Shown in pieces: positions 7,671 to 15,033 of a stretch of DNA of 32,690 bases. This DNA comes from Candidatus Kapaibacterium sp. (lineage in GTDB: Bacteria; Bacteroidota; Ignavibacteria; Kapaibacteriales; WFXC01). Where the stretch lies: contig JALWJX010000130.1 of the NCBI GenBank assembly GCA_026996895.1, forward strand, positions 1 to 32,690, in the 5' to 3' direction. Both the position numbers and the translations under genes were made by a program. The notes below the pieces were generated by a model that was not told the origin of the DNA, ran no database searches, and saw nothing but the letters and a program-made list of their open reading frames with translations. Position 1 is the stretch's first letter. The number at the start of each line of letters is the position of its first letter.

Positions 7671-8651
7671 CTATGATTTGTGCAGAACCTCTTTCAGCTT
7701 TGCTGTCAGCCGCGGCAGGACATCCAGAGCATCACCCACAATGCCGTAGTCCGCTACCTGGAAAATGGGAGCATCTTTGTCTTTATTGATTGCTACAATG
7801 ACCTTCGAGGAAGACATTCCAGCCAGATGCTGGACAGCTCCGGAAATGCCGACGGCAATATAGAGATTAGGCGAAATGGTTTTCCCGGTTTGCCCTACCT
7901 GTTCGCTGTGGGGACGCCAGCCAGCATCAACCACTGCGCGGGATGCCCCAACGGCAGCGCCCAGAACTTCCGCTAATTCTTCGATCAGCTTAAAGTTTTC
8001 CGGTGCTTTCAACCCTCTGCCGCCTGAAACCACAATATCTGCTTCGGCAACGTCCAATTTGCCGGTGCTGCGGGTGATACTCAGACGTTTTTCTTTGAAA
8101 TCAGCTTCAGAAAGTTCGGGCGTGAACGTTTCGATGTTGAGGGAAGCTACCGCCTCTGCTGCCTTTGCCGTAAAGATATTGGGGCGAATGGTAAAAATCT
8201 TTTTCGCTGTTTTGAGTTGAGCAGCGATAATGGCTTTTCCAGCATAAACCGGCTTACGGAAAATGAGTTCCCCATTTTGGCTTTCAATGCCAGTGACATC
8301 GGCGATATAGCCAGCTTCGAAGGTGACCGCTACGCGAGGACCCAGTTCCTTGCCATAGGTAATGTTTGGGAGAATGAGAATGTCGATTCCTTGAGAGCTG
8401 GCAAGTTGATGTAGGACTTTTGCAAAAGCAGACGGAGAATACGTGTTTGCTAATAATGGGTGTTCGGCGACGATAAGTCGGGTAAGTCCGTAATGAGCTG
8501 TTCTTTCTAACTGTTGCTGATCGACGTCAATAGCAAACCCAACAACATCGCCGCCAACAAGCGCTTGCACCTGATGGGCAGCCGTAATCGCTTCGTATGC
8601 GGTTTTGTGTAATTTATCACCCAGCTTTGGTAGGAATGCTGCGATCTTCAT
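7671..8651 (-). CDS. etfA: Electron transfer flavoprotein, alpha subunit
   Basis: The 326-residue product carries the C-terminal FAD-binding signature of Etf[15 protein letters not shown], then [44 protein letters not shown] and [22 protein letters not shown]. The N-terminal half shows the alpha/beta adenine-nucleotide-alpha-hydrolase-like fold ([12 protein letters not shown], then [15 protein letters not shown]). With EtfB it forms a soluble heterodimer that passes electrons from acyl-CoA or other dehydrogenases towards the quinone pool. Length is normal for the family. The ATG at 8651 follows a GGACGGAG Shine-Dalgarno-like stretch. It lies 40 bases downstream of etfB in the same operon. Confidence 0.97.
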   Translation of the reverse strand: MKIAAFLPKLGDKLHKTAYEAITAAHQVQALVGGDVVGFAIDVDQQQLERTAHYGLTRLIVAEHPLLANTYSPSAFAKVLHQLASSQGIDILILPNITYGKELGPRVAVTFEAGYIADVTGIESQNGELIFRKPVYAGKAIIAAQLKTAKKIFTIRPNIFTAKAAEAVASLNIETFTPELSEADFKEKRLSITRSTGKLDVAEADIVVSGGRGLKAPENFKLIEELAEVLGAAVGASRAVVDAGWRPHSEQVGQTGKTISPNLYIAVGISGAVQHLAGMSSSKVIVAINKDKDAPIFQVADYGIVGDALDVLPRLTAKLKEVLHKS

Positions 8652-8691
8652 TGTTGCACACTCCGTCCTTCTCTGTTGAACTCACCGTTGT

Positions 8692-9435
8692 TTAGATAAC
8701 CTTCGCTTCTTCCCGAAGCAACTGGATTAGTTTTTCCAGATCTTCGTCGGAATCGCCTAAGATAACGTGTCGGCGCTCGGTCTGCGGAATTTCCATCGAA
8801 AGAATTTCCAGTTGTGGTTCCACTGCTACCGGCTCGATGGTTTCAATGGGCTTTGACTTGGCTTTGATGATGTCGGGCAGTTTTGGATATCGGGGCTCGT
8901 TGATGCCTTTTTGTACCGATGCTACCAATGGCAGCGTAGTTTCAAATTCTTCTTTGCCTCCTTCAATATCCCGTTCGGCTTTGACCGTTCCGTTTGTGAT
9001 GCTCCATTGAGAAACAATGGTCAGGCAGGGAAGATCTAACAGTTGCGCAACCATTGGGGGAACCTGGAAAGAGTCAAAGTCGATGCTTTGACGACCGAAT
9101 AAAATGAGATCAAAAGAATGGTTGCGAGCATACTGAGCGATATTGACCGCCACCTGGTAAGAATCAGGATTGGCAAGCTGAATCAGTGTTGCTTTGTCTG
9201 CGCCCATTGCTAAAGCCGTTCGGAGAATATCGGTTGACTCTTGCCCGCCCACGGTTAGCACCGTAACGCTTCCACCGTGCTGCTCCCGAAGTCGCAGACC
9301 CTCTTCCACTGCGAACTCATCGTAAGGATTAAGAATGAATTTGACATTTTGCGTTGCAATGCTTTTGCCGTCGTCAGCAACTTTAACCTTTGTTGCTGTG
9401 TCTGGCACCCGGGAAACACAGACCAGGATATTCAT
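8692..9435 (-). CDS. etfB: Electron transfer flavoprotein, beta subunit
   Basis: The 247-residue product starts MNILVCVSRVPDTATKVKV, the typical EtfB opening. It includes LNPYDEFAVEEGLRL, VTVLTVGG and DLILFGRQSIDFDSFQVPPMVAQLLDLP, which correspond to AMP/FAD-domain contacts of the family. The open frame extends further upstream, but the ATG at 9435 is chosen because it gives the usual N-terminus and is preceded by AAGGGGTGAGCAA. It heads the etfB-etfA(-BFN) operon. An exact TAnnTTTG promoter box lies 56 bases upstream. The pair acts in beta-oxidation-type or other dehydrogenase electron transfer; no partner dehydrogenase is in the window. Confidence 0.97.
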   Translation of the reverse strand: MNILVCVSRVPDTATKVKVADDGKSIATQNVKFILNPYDEFAVEEGLRLREQHGGSVTVLTVGGQESTDILRTALAMGADKATLIQLANPDSYQVAVNIAQYARNHSFDLILFGRQSIDFDSFQVPPMVAQLLDLPCLTIVSQWSITNGTVKAERDIEGGKEEFETTLPLVASVQKGINEPRYPKLPDIIKAKSKPIETIEPVAVEPQLEILSMEIPQTERRHVILGDSDEDLEKLIQLLREEAKVI

Positions 9436-9490
9436 TTGCTCACCCCTTCGTTTCTTCAGCAGACTCCTTGAGTGCTTCAAAAGCAAACTA

Positions 9491-9498
9491 CAAATGTA
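9491..9498 (-). promoter_or_regulatory. Putative etfBA promoter -7 box (TACATTTG)
   Basis: On the minus strand the sequence TACATTTG matches the Bacteroidota -7 consensus TAnnTTTG exactly, 56 bases upstream of the etfB start. A clear TTTG at the expected -33 spacing was not found, so support comes from the -7 box and its position only. Confidence 0.5.
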
Positions 9499-9557
9499 CA
9501 GGTTTTTCTGGAAATGATCGGCAGGGAACAGGAAGAGTCGGATTGTTGCCGATGGTT

Positions 9558-10091
9558 TTAAGGAAGCTGTGTCAGGGAGATAGGGAATCCTGTTTCTGCA
9601 TCGATGGCAACCAGCCAGCGGCGCAGGCTGTCTTGATGGACGGTGTCTGGAACATCAATGATGAAATCGTACTCCCAGCGCGGGATGAGTGGCGGTCGTT
9701 GGAGCTCCCACCGATGAAGGGTGCCAGGACGAAGACGGAGTGCCGTATCGCGAGTGATGGAGTACGGCAGCAGGAGCAATCCCGGTTCTACCTCGTAATC
9801 AAAAGGTGGCACGTTGCCAAAGATACGGAGTAGTTCGCCGGTTGTTTTCTGGAGCACAACGACAACCTGACTGCCGTTGGGCGGGGAAACAATGAGATAC
9901 CACGCAGCAGTGCGGCGATAGCTGGAATCGTATGATTGCAGGAGCGTTGATCCCGGCACGATTCGGAGCGCAATCTCTTCTGCGTCTGCCTGGCTGAACT
10001 GGTTCGGTGGTAACTGACTATCGCAACTGGCAATCACGCCAGCGGTGATGCACAGGCTCCCAATCCATAGCCAGAAACGTTCAATCCGCAT
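9558..10091 (-). CDS. PepSY-like lipoprotein, two repeats
   Basis: The 177-residue product begins with a signal of lipoprotein type: a hydrophobic core WLWIGSLCITAGVIA followed by SC, putting the lipidated Cys at about residue 23. After it come two copies of a PepSY-like unit. The first runs from ADAEEIALRIVPG to VVVVLQKTTGELLRIFG. The second runs from ITRDTALRLRPG to LRRWLVAIDAETGFPIS. Each has the helix followed by paired strands and the terminal xxTGxxI/L pattern of PepSY domains, which are thought to restrain proteases or act as envelope sensors. It is divergent from the CpoB-like gene, with an almost perfect 22-bp palindrome between them. The precise role is unknown, and the PepSY assignment is by pattern only. 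Confidence 0.6.
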   Translation of the reverse strand: MRIERFWLWIGSLCITAGVIASCDSQLPPNQFSQADAEEIALRIVPGSTLLQSYDSSYRRTAAWYLIVSPPNGSQVVVVLQKTTGELLRIFGNVPPFDYEVEPGLLLLPYSITRDTALRLRPGTLHRWELQRPPLIPRWEYDFIIDVPDTVHQDSLRRWLVAIDAETGFPISLTQLP

Positions 10092-10120
10092 TCAGAGCTT
10101 ACTGATTTGTTTCCCTAAAC

Positions 10121-10142
10121 TTCGTAATTTCGAAAATACGAA
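10121..10142. promoter_or_regulatory. Operator-like 22-bp dyad between divergent lipoprotein genes
   Basis: Outer arms TTCGTA (10121-10126) and TACGAA (10137-10142) surround a central TTTCGAAA (10128-10135). Twenty of 22 positions are symmetric; the single non-matching pair is 10127/10136. It lies 30 bases upstream of the PepSY-like gene (start 10091) and 23 bases upstream of the CpoB-like gene (ATG 10165), so a bound dimer could control both. No regulator gene is adjacent. Confidence 0.55.
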
Positions 10143-10164
10143 TTTTTGGTTCAAAAGCGATGTT

Positions 10165-11142
10165 ATGAAGTGGATGTGCAGCAGGTGGATTGTTCAGGTA
10201 TTCACATTGAGCATTGTAGCGCTGGGTATTGCCGGATGCAGTGTGTGGAATGCCGTGCTGGGGACTGAAGCAGCACCGGCCGATACGAGTCGGGCGGGAG
10301 GCAGAGTAGAGGGATCGCTAGTAGTAGCAGATACAGAAGTGACGGCAGGGACACCTCGACCGATGCCCCGGCGCCTACCGACCCTTCGAGAACAAATGCA
10401 GCGTATTGTCGAATCCCAGGAGCGAATCGAAACGCGTCTGGATAGCCTGGTGCAGCAGGTGCAGGCTCTGCGTCTGGAGATCAGCGCATTAAAAGCACTG
10501 CTGAAGGCACAGCCAAAGTATACGGCAGATACCGCAGCTCCATCGATTCCCACTGATACCAGTGTGCAGCAATCTCTGGTGCATTCGGAAGCAGTGAATG
10601 CTGCGCGAGAACACGATACAGCAACGACCGTCCTGCTTCCCGATACGGTGATCTATGATGACAGGGAGAAATCTGCGTCAGTGGCGGAGGAAACGCCAGC
10701 AGTACCGGAGGACTCTGTTTTGCATATTGTCGACACGCACCGAGACAGCGCGGACTTTCAGCATCAGGGTATTGTTTTTCCCGATAGTTATCACGAGGCA
10801 TTACGAGCGCTGGTTCGTAAGGAGTATGCCCAGGCGCAGCGATTATTTACAGCGCTCCTTAAGCAGACGCGTCTTCATCCTGTGGTTCGGGCGTATGTGC
10901 ACTACTGGCTGGGGGAAATAGCATTTGCGCAGCAGCGGTATCAGCAAGCAATCGAAGAGTTTCAGAGAGTGTTAGAAGCTCGGCTTATTGCGAAGATGGA
11001 CGATGCCCTCTTTCTCAGTGCTGAAGCGGCACTACGGATGAAGAATATTCCGAAAGCGAAGAAATTTTATCAACAACTGGTGACGCAGTTTCCAGCAAGT
11101 CCTTACACACCACGGGCGCGCGCTATGTTGCAGGTTTTATGA
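10165..11142 (+). CDS. CpoB/YbgF-like lipoprotein: coiled coil plus C-terminal TPRs
   Basis: From the ATG at 10165 the product has 325 residues. The open frame extends further upstream, but this start gives a clean lipoprotein signal: VFTLSIVALGIAGC, with Cys25. A predicted coiled coil follows at about 70-115 (REQMQRIVESQERIETRLDS and onwards). A Thr/Ala/Asp-rich low-complexity linker comes next. The C-terminal 120 residues carry TPR units (SYHEALRALVRKEYAQAQ, VHYWLGEIAFAQQRYQQAIEEF, AEAALRMKNIPKAKKFYQQL). This architecture is that of CpoB/YbgF proteins, which coordinate the Tol-Pal system with peptidoglycan synthesis. No tol or pal genes are nearby, so the assignment is structural. The stop overlaps the last bases of the convergent permease gene. 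Confidence 0.7.
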   Translation: MKWMCSRWIVQVFTLSIVALGIAGCSVWNAVLGTEAAPADTSRAGGRVEGSLVVADTEVTAGTPRPMPRRLPTLREQMQRIVESQERIETRLDSLVQQVQALRLEISALKALLKAQPKYTADTAAPSIPTDTSVQQSLVHSEAVNAAREHDTATTVLLPDTVIYDDREKSASVAEETPAVPEDSVLHIVDTHRDSADFQHQGIVFPDSYHEALRALVRKEYAQAQRLFTALLKQTRLHPVVRAYVHYWLGEIAFAQQRYQQAIEEFQRVLEARLIAKMDDALFLSAEAALRMKNIPKAKKFYQQLVTQFPASPYTPRARAMLQVL

Positions 11143-12375
11143 GATTCGTTCTTCGTACAAGAGTCCATAGACAGATCGAAGAGCGGCAGCGCGTCGAGCG
11201 GGGAGACTTCCAGCAATCAGGGTCAGGATGAAAGTAATGCCCGCAACCAGCGCAACATCCTGCAGATGCAAAACCATTGGCAATGCGGATACGATATACC
11301 GTTGCGGATCCAGAGGGATCCATCCCCAGATTTGTTGACTCAGAACAAAAGCGCTGCCCAGAAGGCTCCCACTCAGGGTCGCGCCAGCGCCCAGAAAGAT
11401 GCTGATGAGAAGAAAAATTTGCTGAATATGATTGGATGAGGCACCGATCGTTTTCAGGATGGCAATTTCTGGTTTTTTGATGTACAGCAGCATAAAGAGC
11501 ACAGCGGTCAAGCTGAAAATGGCGACGAAGACAATAAGCGAGATAACGCCAAACGCCACCGTTCGTTCCAGTTGCATAACGTTGTACAAGTTGCGATTGA
11601 GTTCTTTCCATTCGCGGAGTTTCGTCCCGGCGGGGAGCAAAGGCTGAAGTTGTGCTTTGACTGCTTCGAGTTCCTCCATCTGCGTGCACCGAACGCGCAG
11701 ATGGAGTCTGTGCATAGATGGAGGCAGGATGCGGAGAGCGGAGGTGAGGTGTGTAAAGGCAGCAAGAGCATCATATCGCTGGTCCTGTGCCCGGAAAACT
11801 CCCTGAATGCGAAAGGCAAGCTGCCGGTAAGCAGGAAAAGTGAACAGGAATTCTTCAAAAGAAGTAGCAGCGAGAATGGTTGCTGAATCTTTCGGTAGCA
11901 GAGAGAGGGCATTTGCTAAGCTGATGCCAATCAGCAGGCGGTTTTGGGGAAAGGGCGGCAGATGGACGGAACCAGCCACGAGGGTGGAATCAAGGATTTT
12001 GAAAGTGGTGGAATCGGGCACAATGCCAATGAGGCGGATCATTTGAAAACGCTGACCGGAAAGTAGCAGAGCTTTGCCAGAAACAGCAGGAATAACCGAT
12101 TGAATTCCGGGAAGGTATTGAATACGCTGCTGATAGAAATTCAGGGAATCCGGTGGAAAAGAAGAGGGGAAGGTTATCTCAAGATGCGGATCAAAACGAA
12201 GCAGTTGATGCTGGATCAGCTCCCGAAATCCGTTGAAAATCGAGAGCACAATAATCAAAGCAGTAACGCCAATGGTAATGCCAGTAAAAGCCAGAAGAGT
12301 AAGCAGCGAAATAAATCGGAACTGATGGCGACTGCGGAGATAACGTCGAGCAATAAATCGAATAGCAAAAGACAT
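11137..12375 (-). CDS. LolC/LolE-type lipoprotein-releasing ABC transporter permease (FtsX family)
   Basis: The 412-residue product has the four-helix layout of LolC/E permeases: TM1 at about 21-45 (TLLAFTGITIGVTALIIVL), a large periplasmic domain at about 50-270, then TM2-TM4 at about 272-299, 319-346 and 373-391. The N-terminal FIARRYLRSRHQFRFISLLT and the cytoplasmic loop KKPEIAILKTIGASSNHIQQIF are diagnostic. The C-terminal GSLPARRAAALRSV is the usual end of the family. LolCDE extracts lipoproteins from the inner membrane for delivery to the outer membrane. No LolD ATPase gene is adjacent, so it must be elsewhere; FCB bacteria often have a single LolC/E homologue. Its stop codon (11137-11139) overlaps the end of the convergent CpoB-like gene. 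Confidence 0.88.
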   Translation of the reverse strand: MSFAIRFIARRYLRSRHQFRFISLLTLLAFTGITIGVTALIIVLSIFNGFRELIQHQLLRFDPHLEITFPSSFPPDSLNFYQQRIQYLPGIQSVIPAVSGKALLLSGQRFQMIRLIGIVPDSTTFKILDSTLVAGSVHLPPFPQNRLLIGISLANALSLLPKDSATILAATSFEEFLFTFPAYRQLAFRIQGVFRAQDQRYDALAAFTHLTSALRILPPSMHRLHLRVRCTQMEELEAVKAQLQPLLPAGTKLREWKELNRNLYNVMQLERTVAFGVISLIVFVAIFSLTAVLFMLLYIKKPEIAILKTIGASSNHIQQIFLLISIFLGAGATLSGSLLGSAFVLSQQIWGWIPLDPQRYIVSALPMVLHLQDVALVAGITFILTLIAGSLPARRAAALRSVYGLLYEERIS

Positions 12376-12479
12376 TATTCGTTTTTATGCTTGCTTCATT
12401 GGGCAGATTCCATCGACGGATAGCGATGGGAAAAAGTGAACGCTATGCACTATTGCATTGAGAAACTCGTTAATTCCCG

Positions 12480-12512
12480 TTTGACTACCGAAGACGGTGC
12501 TCGGTAGTAGTG
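12480..12512 (+). promoter_or_regulatory. Candidate promoter with embedded dyad upstream of tRNA-Tyr
   Basis: TTTG (12480-12483, also readable as TTGACT at 12481-12486) is followed 21 bases later by TAGTAGTG (12505-12512), a partial TAnnTTTG box. Inverted arms ACTACCGA (12484-12491) and TCGGTAGT (12501-12508) are perfect and span the interval between these elements. The tRNA-Tyr gene starts 25 bases downstream. The arrangement fits a promoter with an operator-like dyad, though a chance hairpin is possible. Confidence 0.4.
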
Positions 12513-12536
12513 GGAAAGTGGTGATCTTACAATTCT

Positions 12537-12619
12537 GGGTGGGTACCGAAGCGGTCAAACGGGGCAGACTGTAAATCTGCTGGCACATGCCTTCGGAGGT
12601 TCGAATCCTCCCCCACCCA
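12537..12619 (+). tRNA. tRNA-Tyr (anticodon GTA)
   Basis: Acceptor GGGTGGG pairs with CCCACCC, the anticodon loop is CTGTAAA with anticodon GTA, and a long variable arm (class II, as in Tyr, Leu and Ser) precedes the T-arm GGAGG-TTCGAAT-CCTCC. It is 83 nt long, with discriminator A and no encoded CCA. It is the first of five clustered tRNAs leading into secE. Confidence 0.97.
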
Positions 12620-12629
12620 CGATGGGAAA

Positions 12630-12702
12630 GCGGGAGTAGCTCAGTTGGCAGAGCATCAGCTTCCCAAGCTGAGGGTCGCGGGTTCGATTCCCGTCTCCCG
12701 CT
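12630..12702 (+). tRNA. tRNA-Gly (anticodon CCC)
   Basis: Acceptor GCGGGAG/CTCCCGC, D-arm GCTC/GAGC, anticodon stem TCAGC/GCTGA with loop TTCCCAA (anticodon CCC), and T-arm GCGGG-TTCGATT-CCCGT fold cleanly over 73 nt. The bases after the discriminator T are CCA (12703-12705), so the tail appears to be encoded, unlike in its neighbours. It is almost identical to the next tRNA. Confidence 0.97.
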
Positions 12703-12752
12703 CCACAGGGTGCTCTTTGAAGTTGTTTTGGCTGAACGGTGAGTAGTTACAG

Positions 12753-12825
12753 GCGGGAGTAGCTCAGTTGGCAGAGCATCAGCCTTCCAAGCTGAGGGTC
12801 GCGGGTTCGATTCCCGTCTCCCGCT
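12753..12825 (+). tRNA. tRNA-Gly (anticodon TCC)
   Basis: This 73-nt gene has the same arms as the preceding tRNA-Gly but the anticodon loop CTTCCAA (anticodon TCC), differing at two bases of the loop. CCA is not encoded. Together they read GGA and GGG codons; Gly(GCC) must be elsewhere. Confidence 0.97.
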
Positions 12826-12834
12826 CTGGCAAAA

Positions 12835-12908
12835 GCTGATGTAGCTCAGGCGGTTAGAGCGCTTCCTTGGTAAGGAAGAGGTCGCCGGTTCGACTCCGGC
12901 CATCAGCT
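12835..12908 (+). tRNA. tRNA-Thr (anticodon GGT)
   Basis: Acceptor GCTGATG/CATCAGC, anticodon stem CTTCC/GGAAG with loop TTGGTAA (anticodon GGT), and T-arm GCCGG-TTCGACT-CCGGC fold over 74 nt. CCA is not encoded. In many bacteria tuf follows this tRNA; here tRNA-Trp follows after 8 bases. Confidence 0.97.
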
Positions 12909-12916
12909 CTTTAGGT

Positions 12917-12989
12917 ACGAGCGTAGCTCAATTGGTAGAGCAGCGGTCTCCAAAACCGCAGGTTGGGGGTTCGAGTCCCTCCGCTCGTG
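12917..12989 (+). tRNA. tRNA-Trp (anticodon CCA)
   Basis: Acceptor ACGAGCG/CGCTCGT, anticodon stem GCGGT/ACCGC with loop CTCCAAA (anticodon CCA), and T-arm GGGGG-TTCGAGT-CCCTC fold over 73 nt with discriminator G, as expected for Trp. No CCA is encoded. It lies 27 bases upstream of secE, the classic trpT-secE order. Confidence 0.97.
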
Positions 12990-13016
12990 CAGCAGGTATA
13001 GAAAAGTAGGGTAGCA

Positions 13017-13202
13017 ATGTTTGAGAAGTTACGGCAGTTTTTGAACGAAGTCTCTCGCGAAATGCGAAAGGTTTCGTGGCCCTCCCGAGAAGAAGTGTGG
13101 GAATCAACGCAAGTGGTGATTGCGAGTTGTTTGGTAATTACCGCCTTTATCGGGCTGCTGGATTGGCTCATCTCCACATTGGTGGCAGGATTGTTCGCTT
13201 AA
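13017..13202 (+). CDS. secE: Preprotein translocase subunit SecE
   Basis: The 61-residue product has the single-helix SecE layout: an amphipathic N-terminal helix containing FLNEVSREMRKVSWPSREEVWEST, then one membrane segment at about 32-58 (VVIASCLVITAFIGLLDWLI). The KVSWPSREE motif is the hallmark of SecE. It clamps SecY in the Sec channel at the inner membrane. Length is typical of non-proteobacterial SecE. It lies between tRNA-Trp and nusG, the usual place, with nusG starting 17 bases after its stop. Confidence 0.96.
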   Translation: MFEKLRQFLNEVSREMRKVSWPSREEVWESTQVVIASCLVITAFIGLLDWLISTLVAGLFA

Positions 13203-13219
13203 GCAAGGGCTGAACGTCT

Positions 13220-13768
13220 ATGGAAACCCCGAATAACGAGAAACAATGGTATGCTCTTCGGACGCTGACAGGGCAGGAAGAAAAGATAAAGCTTTTGCTG
13301 GAAACGGAAATTCGACGCTTGGGGCTGGAAGATCGCATTGATGAGGTGCTGGTGCCGCAGGAAACGGTGTTTGAAGTGCGGGGTGGAAAAAAGCGGACGA
13401 AAGTGAAAAATTTTCTGCCTGGATATATCCTGATTCACGCCAAGCTGGACAATTATGTCCGGGATTTGATCAACAATATGGCAGGGGTGCAGTTTGTGGG
13501 TACTAAAAGCGAACCGATTCCACTGAAACCCCACGAAGTGGAACGTATTCTGGGACGGATGGAAGAACGGCGGGATATTGCAACCATTGAAGCCAGTTTT
13601 GAGGTAGGTGATCCGGTTCGCATCATTGATGGACCCTTTACCGGATTTTCAGGAGTCGTGAAAGAAGTAAACAACGAGAAGCAGAAGGTAAAGGTTGAAG
13701 TTGGTATCTTGGGGCGGAAAACCCCGGTCGAGCTGGATTTTACGCAAATTGAGATTGAACGTCCGTAG
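13220..13768 (+). CDS. nusG: Transcription termination/antitermination factor NusG
   Basis: The 182-residue product has the NGN domain (about 8-118): WYALRTLTGQEEKIK, then VPQETVFEVRGGKKRTKVKN and FLPGYILIHAKL, ending in VQFVGTKSEPIPL. The C-terminal KOW domain is at about 127-160: FEVGDPVRIIDGPFTGFSG. It binds the RNA polymerase clamp and links transcription to Rho or ribosomes. There is no large insertion of the kind seen in some lineages. It sits between secE and rplK in the standard operon, with 24 bases to rplK. Confidence 0.97.
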   Translation: METPNNEKQWYALRTLTGQEEKIKLLLETEIRRLGLEDRIDEVLVPQETVFEVRGGKKRTKVKNFLPGYILIHAKLDNYVRDLINNMAGVQFVGTKSEPIPLKPHEVERILGRMEERRDIATIEASFEVGDPVRIIDGPFTGFSGVVKEVNNEKQKVKVEVGILGRKTPVELDFTQIEIERP

Positions 13769-13792
13769 AAGAAATAAAAGATTTTAAACACG

Positions 13793-14221
13793 ATGGCACG
13801 TGAAGTTGCAGGAACATTTAAGTTGCTGATTCCCGCAGGCCAGGCGACGATGGCGCCGCCGGTCGGTCCAGCGTTTGGACAGCGCGGGTTGAACGGAATG
13901 GAGTTTGTGAAGCAGTTTAATGCTCGCACCTCCAAGTTGGCAGGACAATTGATACCGGTAGTTGTCACCTTCTATACGGATAAAAGCTTTACTTTCCAGA
14001 TCAAAACGCCTCCAGCCTCCTTTTTGCTTAAGCAGGCAGCCGGCATTGAAAAAGGAGCCCAAACACCGAGCCGGGAGATTGTGGGAAAGGTCACGATGAA
14101 GCAGGTGGAGGAAATCGCAAAGACCAAAATGCCCGATTTGAATTGCGATAGTCTGGAAAGTGCTGTCCAGATGATCCTGGGTACCGCTCGGAGTATGGGC
14201 ATCCAGGTGGTAGAAGGATAA
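13793..14221 (+). CDS. rplK: 50S ribosomal protein L11
   Basis: The 142-residue product opens with [30 protein letters not shown], the L11 N-terminal domain that binds thiostrepton-type antibiotics and release factors with 23S rRNA. It ends with [28 protein letters not shown], the rRNA-binding C-terminal domain. The gap from nusG is only 24 bases, leaving little room for an L1-binding leader hairpin of the type known upstream of this gene in E. coli. rplA follows directly. Confidence 0.97.
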   Translation: MAREVAGTFKLLIPAGQATMAPPVGPAFGQRGLNGMEFVKQFNARTSKLAGQLIPVVVTFYTDKSFTFQIKTPPASFLLKQAAGIEKGAQTPSREIVGKVTMKQVEEIAKTKMPDLNCDSLESAVQMILGTARSMGIQVVEG

Positions 14222-14253
14222 GGTCAGTGGAACCAAGAAAGCAGCAGGAACTG

Positions 14254-14946
14254 ATGCCGAAGCATGGGAAGCGATACCGACAAATTGCACAGTTGGTAGA
14301 AAAAGGCAAGCGATATTCGTTACAGGAAGCGGTGGCATTGGCAAAGAAGACAGCCACGGCGAAATTTGATGAATCTATCGACATTGCGCTGCATCTGGGC
14401 GTGGATCCCCGGAAAGCGGATCAGATGGTTCGGGGATCGGTAGTGCTGCCCCACGGAACCGGTAAAGAAGTTCGAGTTTTAGTCTTTGCAAAGCCACCGG
14501 TCGACAAAGAAGCCTTAGAAGCGGGGGCTGATTATGCGGGATTGGAGGAATATGTGGAGAAAATTCAATCCGGGTGGTTGGAGTTCGATGTTGCTATAGC
14601 GACGCCGGATGTGATGCCAATTGTTGGACGGTTGGGACGGATTCTGGGCCCGCGCGGCTTGATGCCGAATCCAAAGAGTGGGACGGTCACAACCGATGTA
14701 GCGAAAGCAGTTCGGGAAGTCAAAGCAGGAAAAGTTGAATTCCGGGTTGATAAAGGCGGCAATATTCACGCTTCGATTGGGCGGAAATCGTTTGAGGATG
14801 AAAAGTTAATAGACAACATTCGTACCTTTGTCCACAGTGTTTTGCGGGCAAAGCCAGCAGCAGCCAAGGGAAAGTATTTACAAAGTGTCCATATTTCTCC
14901 GACAATGGGTGTCGGTATTCCCATCGATGAACGAGAATTTGCCTGA
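14254..14946 (+). CDS. rplA: 50S ribosomal protein L1
   Basis: From the ATG at 14254 the product is 230 residues and begins [21 protein letters not shown], matching the normal L1 start and length. An in-frame GTG at 14227 would add nine residues not expected in the family, and the ATG has CAGGAAC just upstream. Signatures are [20 protein letters not shown], then [29 protein letters not shown] and [15 protein letters not shown]1 forms the ribosome stalk base at the E site and usually represses its own operon by binding mRNA. No copy of its binding site was recognised. Confidence 0.96.
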   Translation: MPKHGKRYRQIAQLVEKGKRYSLQEAVALAKKTATAKFDESIDIALHLGVDPRKADQMVRGSVVLPHGTGKEVRVLVFAKPPVDKEALEAGADYAGLEEYVEKIQSGWLEFDVAIATPDVMPIVGRLGRILGPRGLMPNPKSGTVTTDVAKAVREVKAGKVEFRVDKGGNIHASIGRKSFEDEKLIDNIRTFVHSVLRAKPAAAKGKYLQSVHISPTMGVGIPIDEREFA

Positions 14947-15033
14947 AATGTGGTTACGCACTCTTGATCTATAAATGCCAACATCCTGGATTAGTTAGCG
15001 GAAGATTGGCTGGAACAGTTGAAGAGGAATGGA

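Noticed and set aside
12385..12903. 172-residue frame with repeated GRRESNPRPSAWxADALPTELLP
   Set aside because: This is the known artefact of translating tRNA genes on the opposite strand; it coincides with the tRNA cluster.
12911..13177. 88-residue minus-strand frame ending GGTRTPNLRFWRPLLYQLSYA
   Set aside because: It is the antisense of tRNA-Trp and secE, a common mis-annotated protein.
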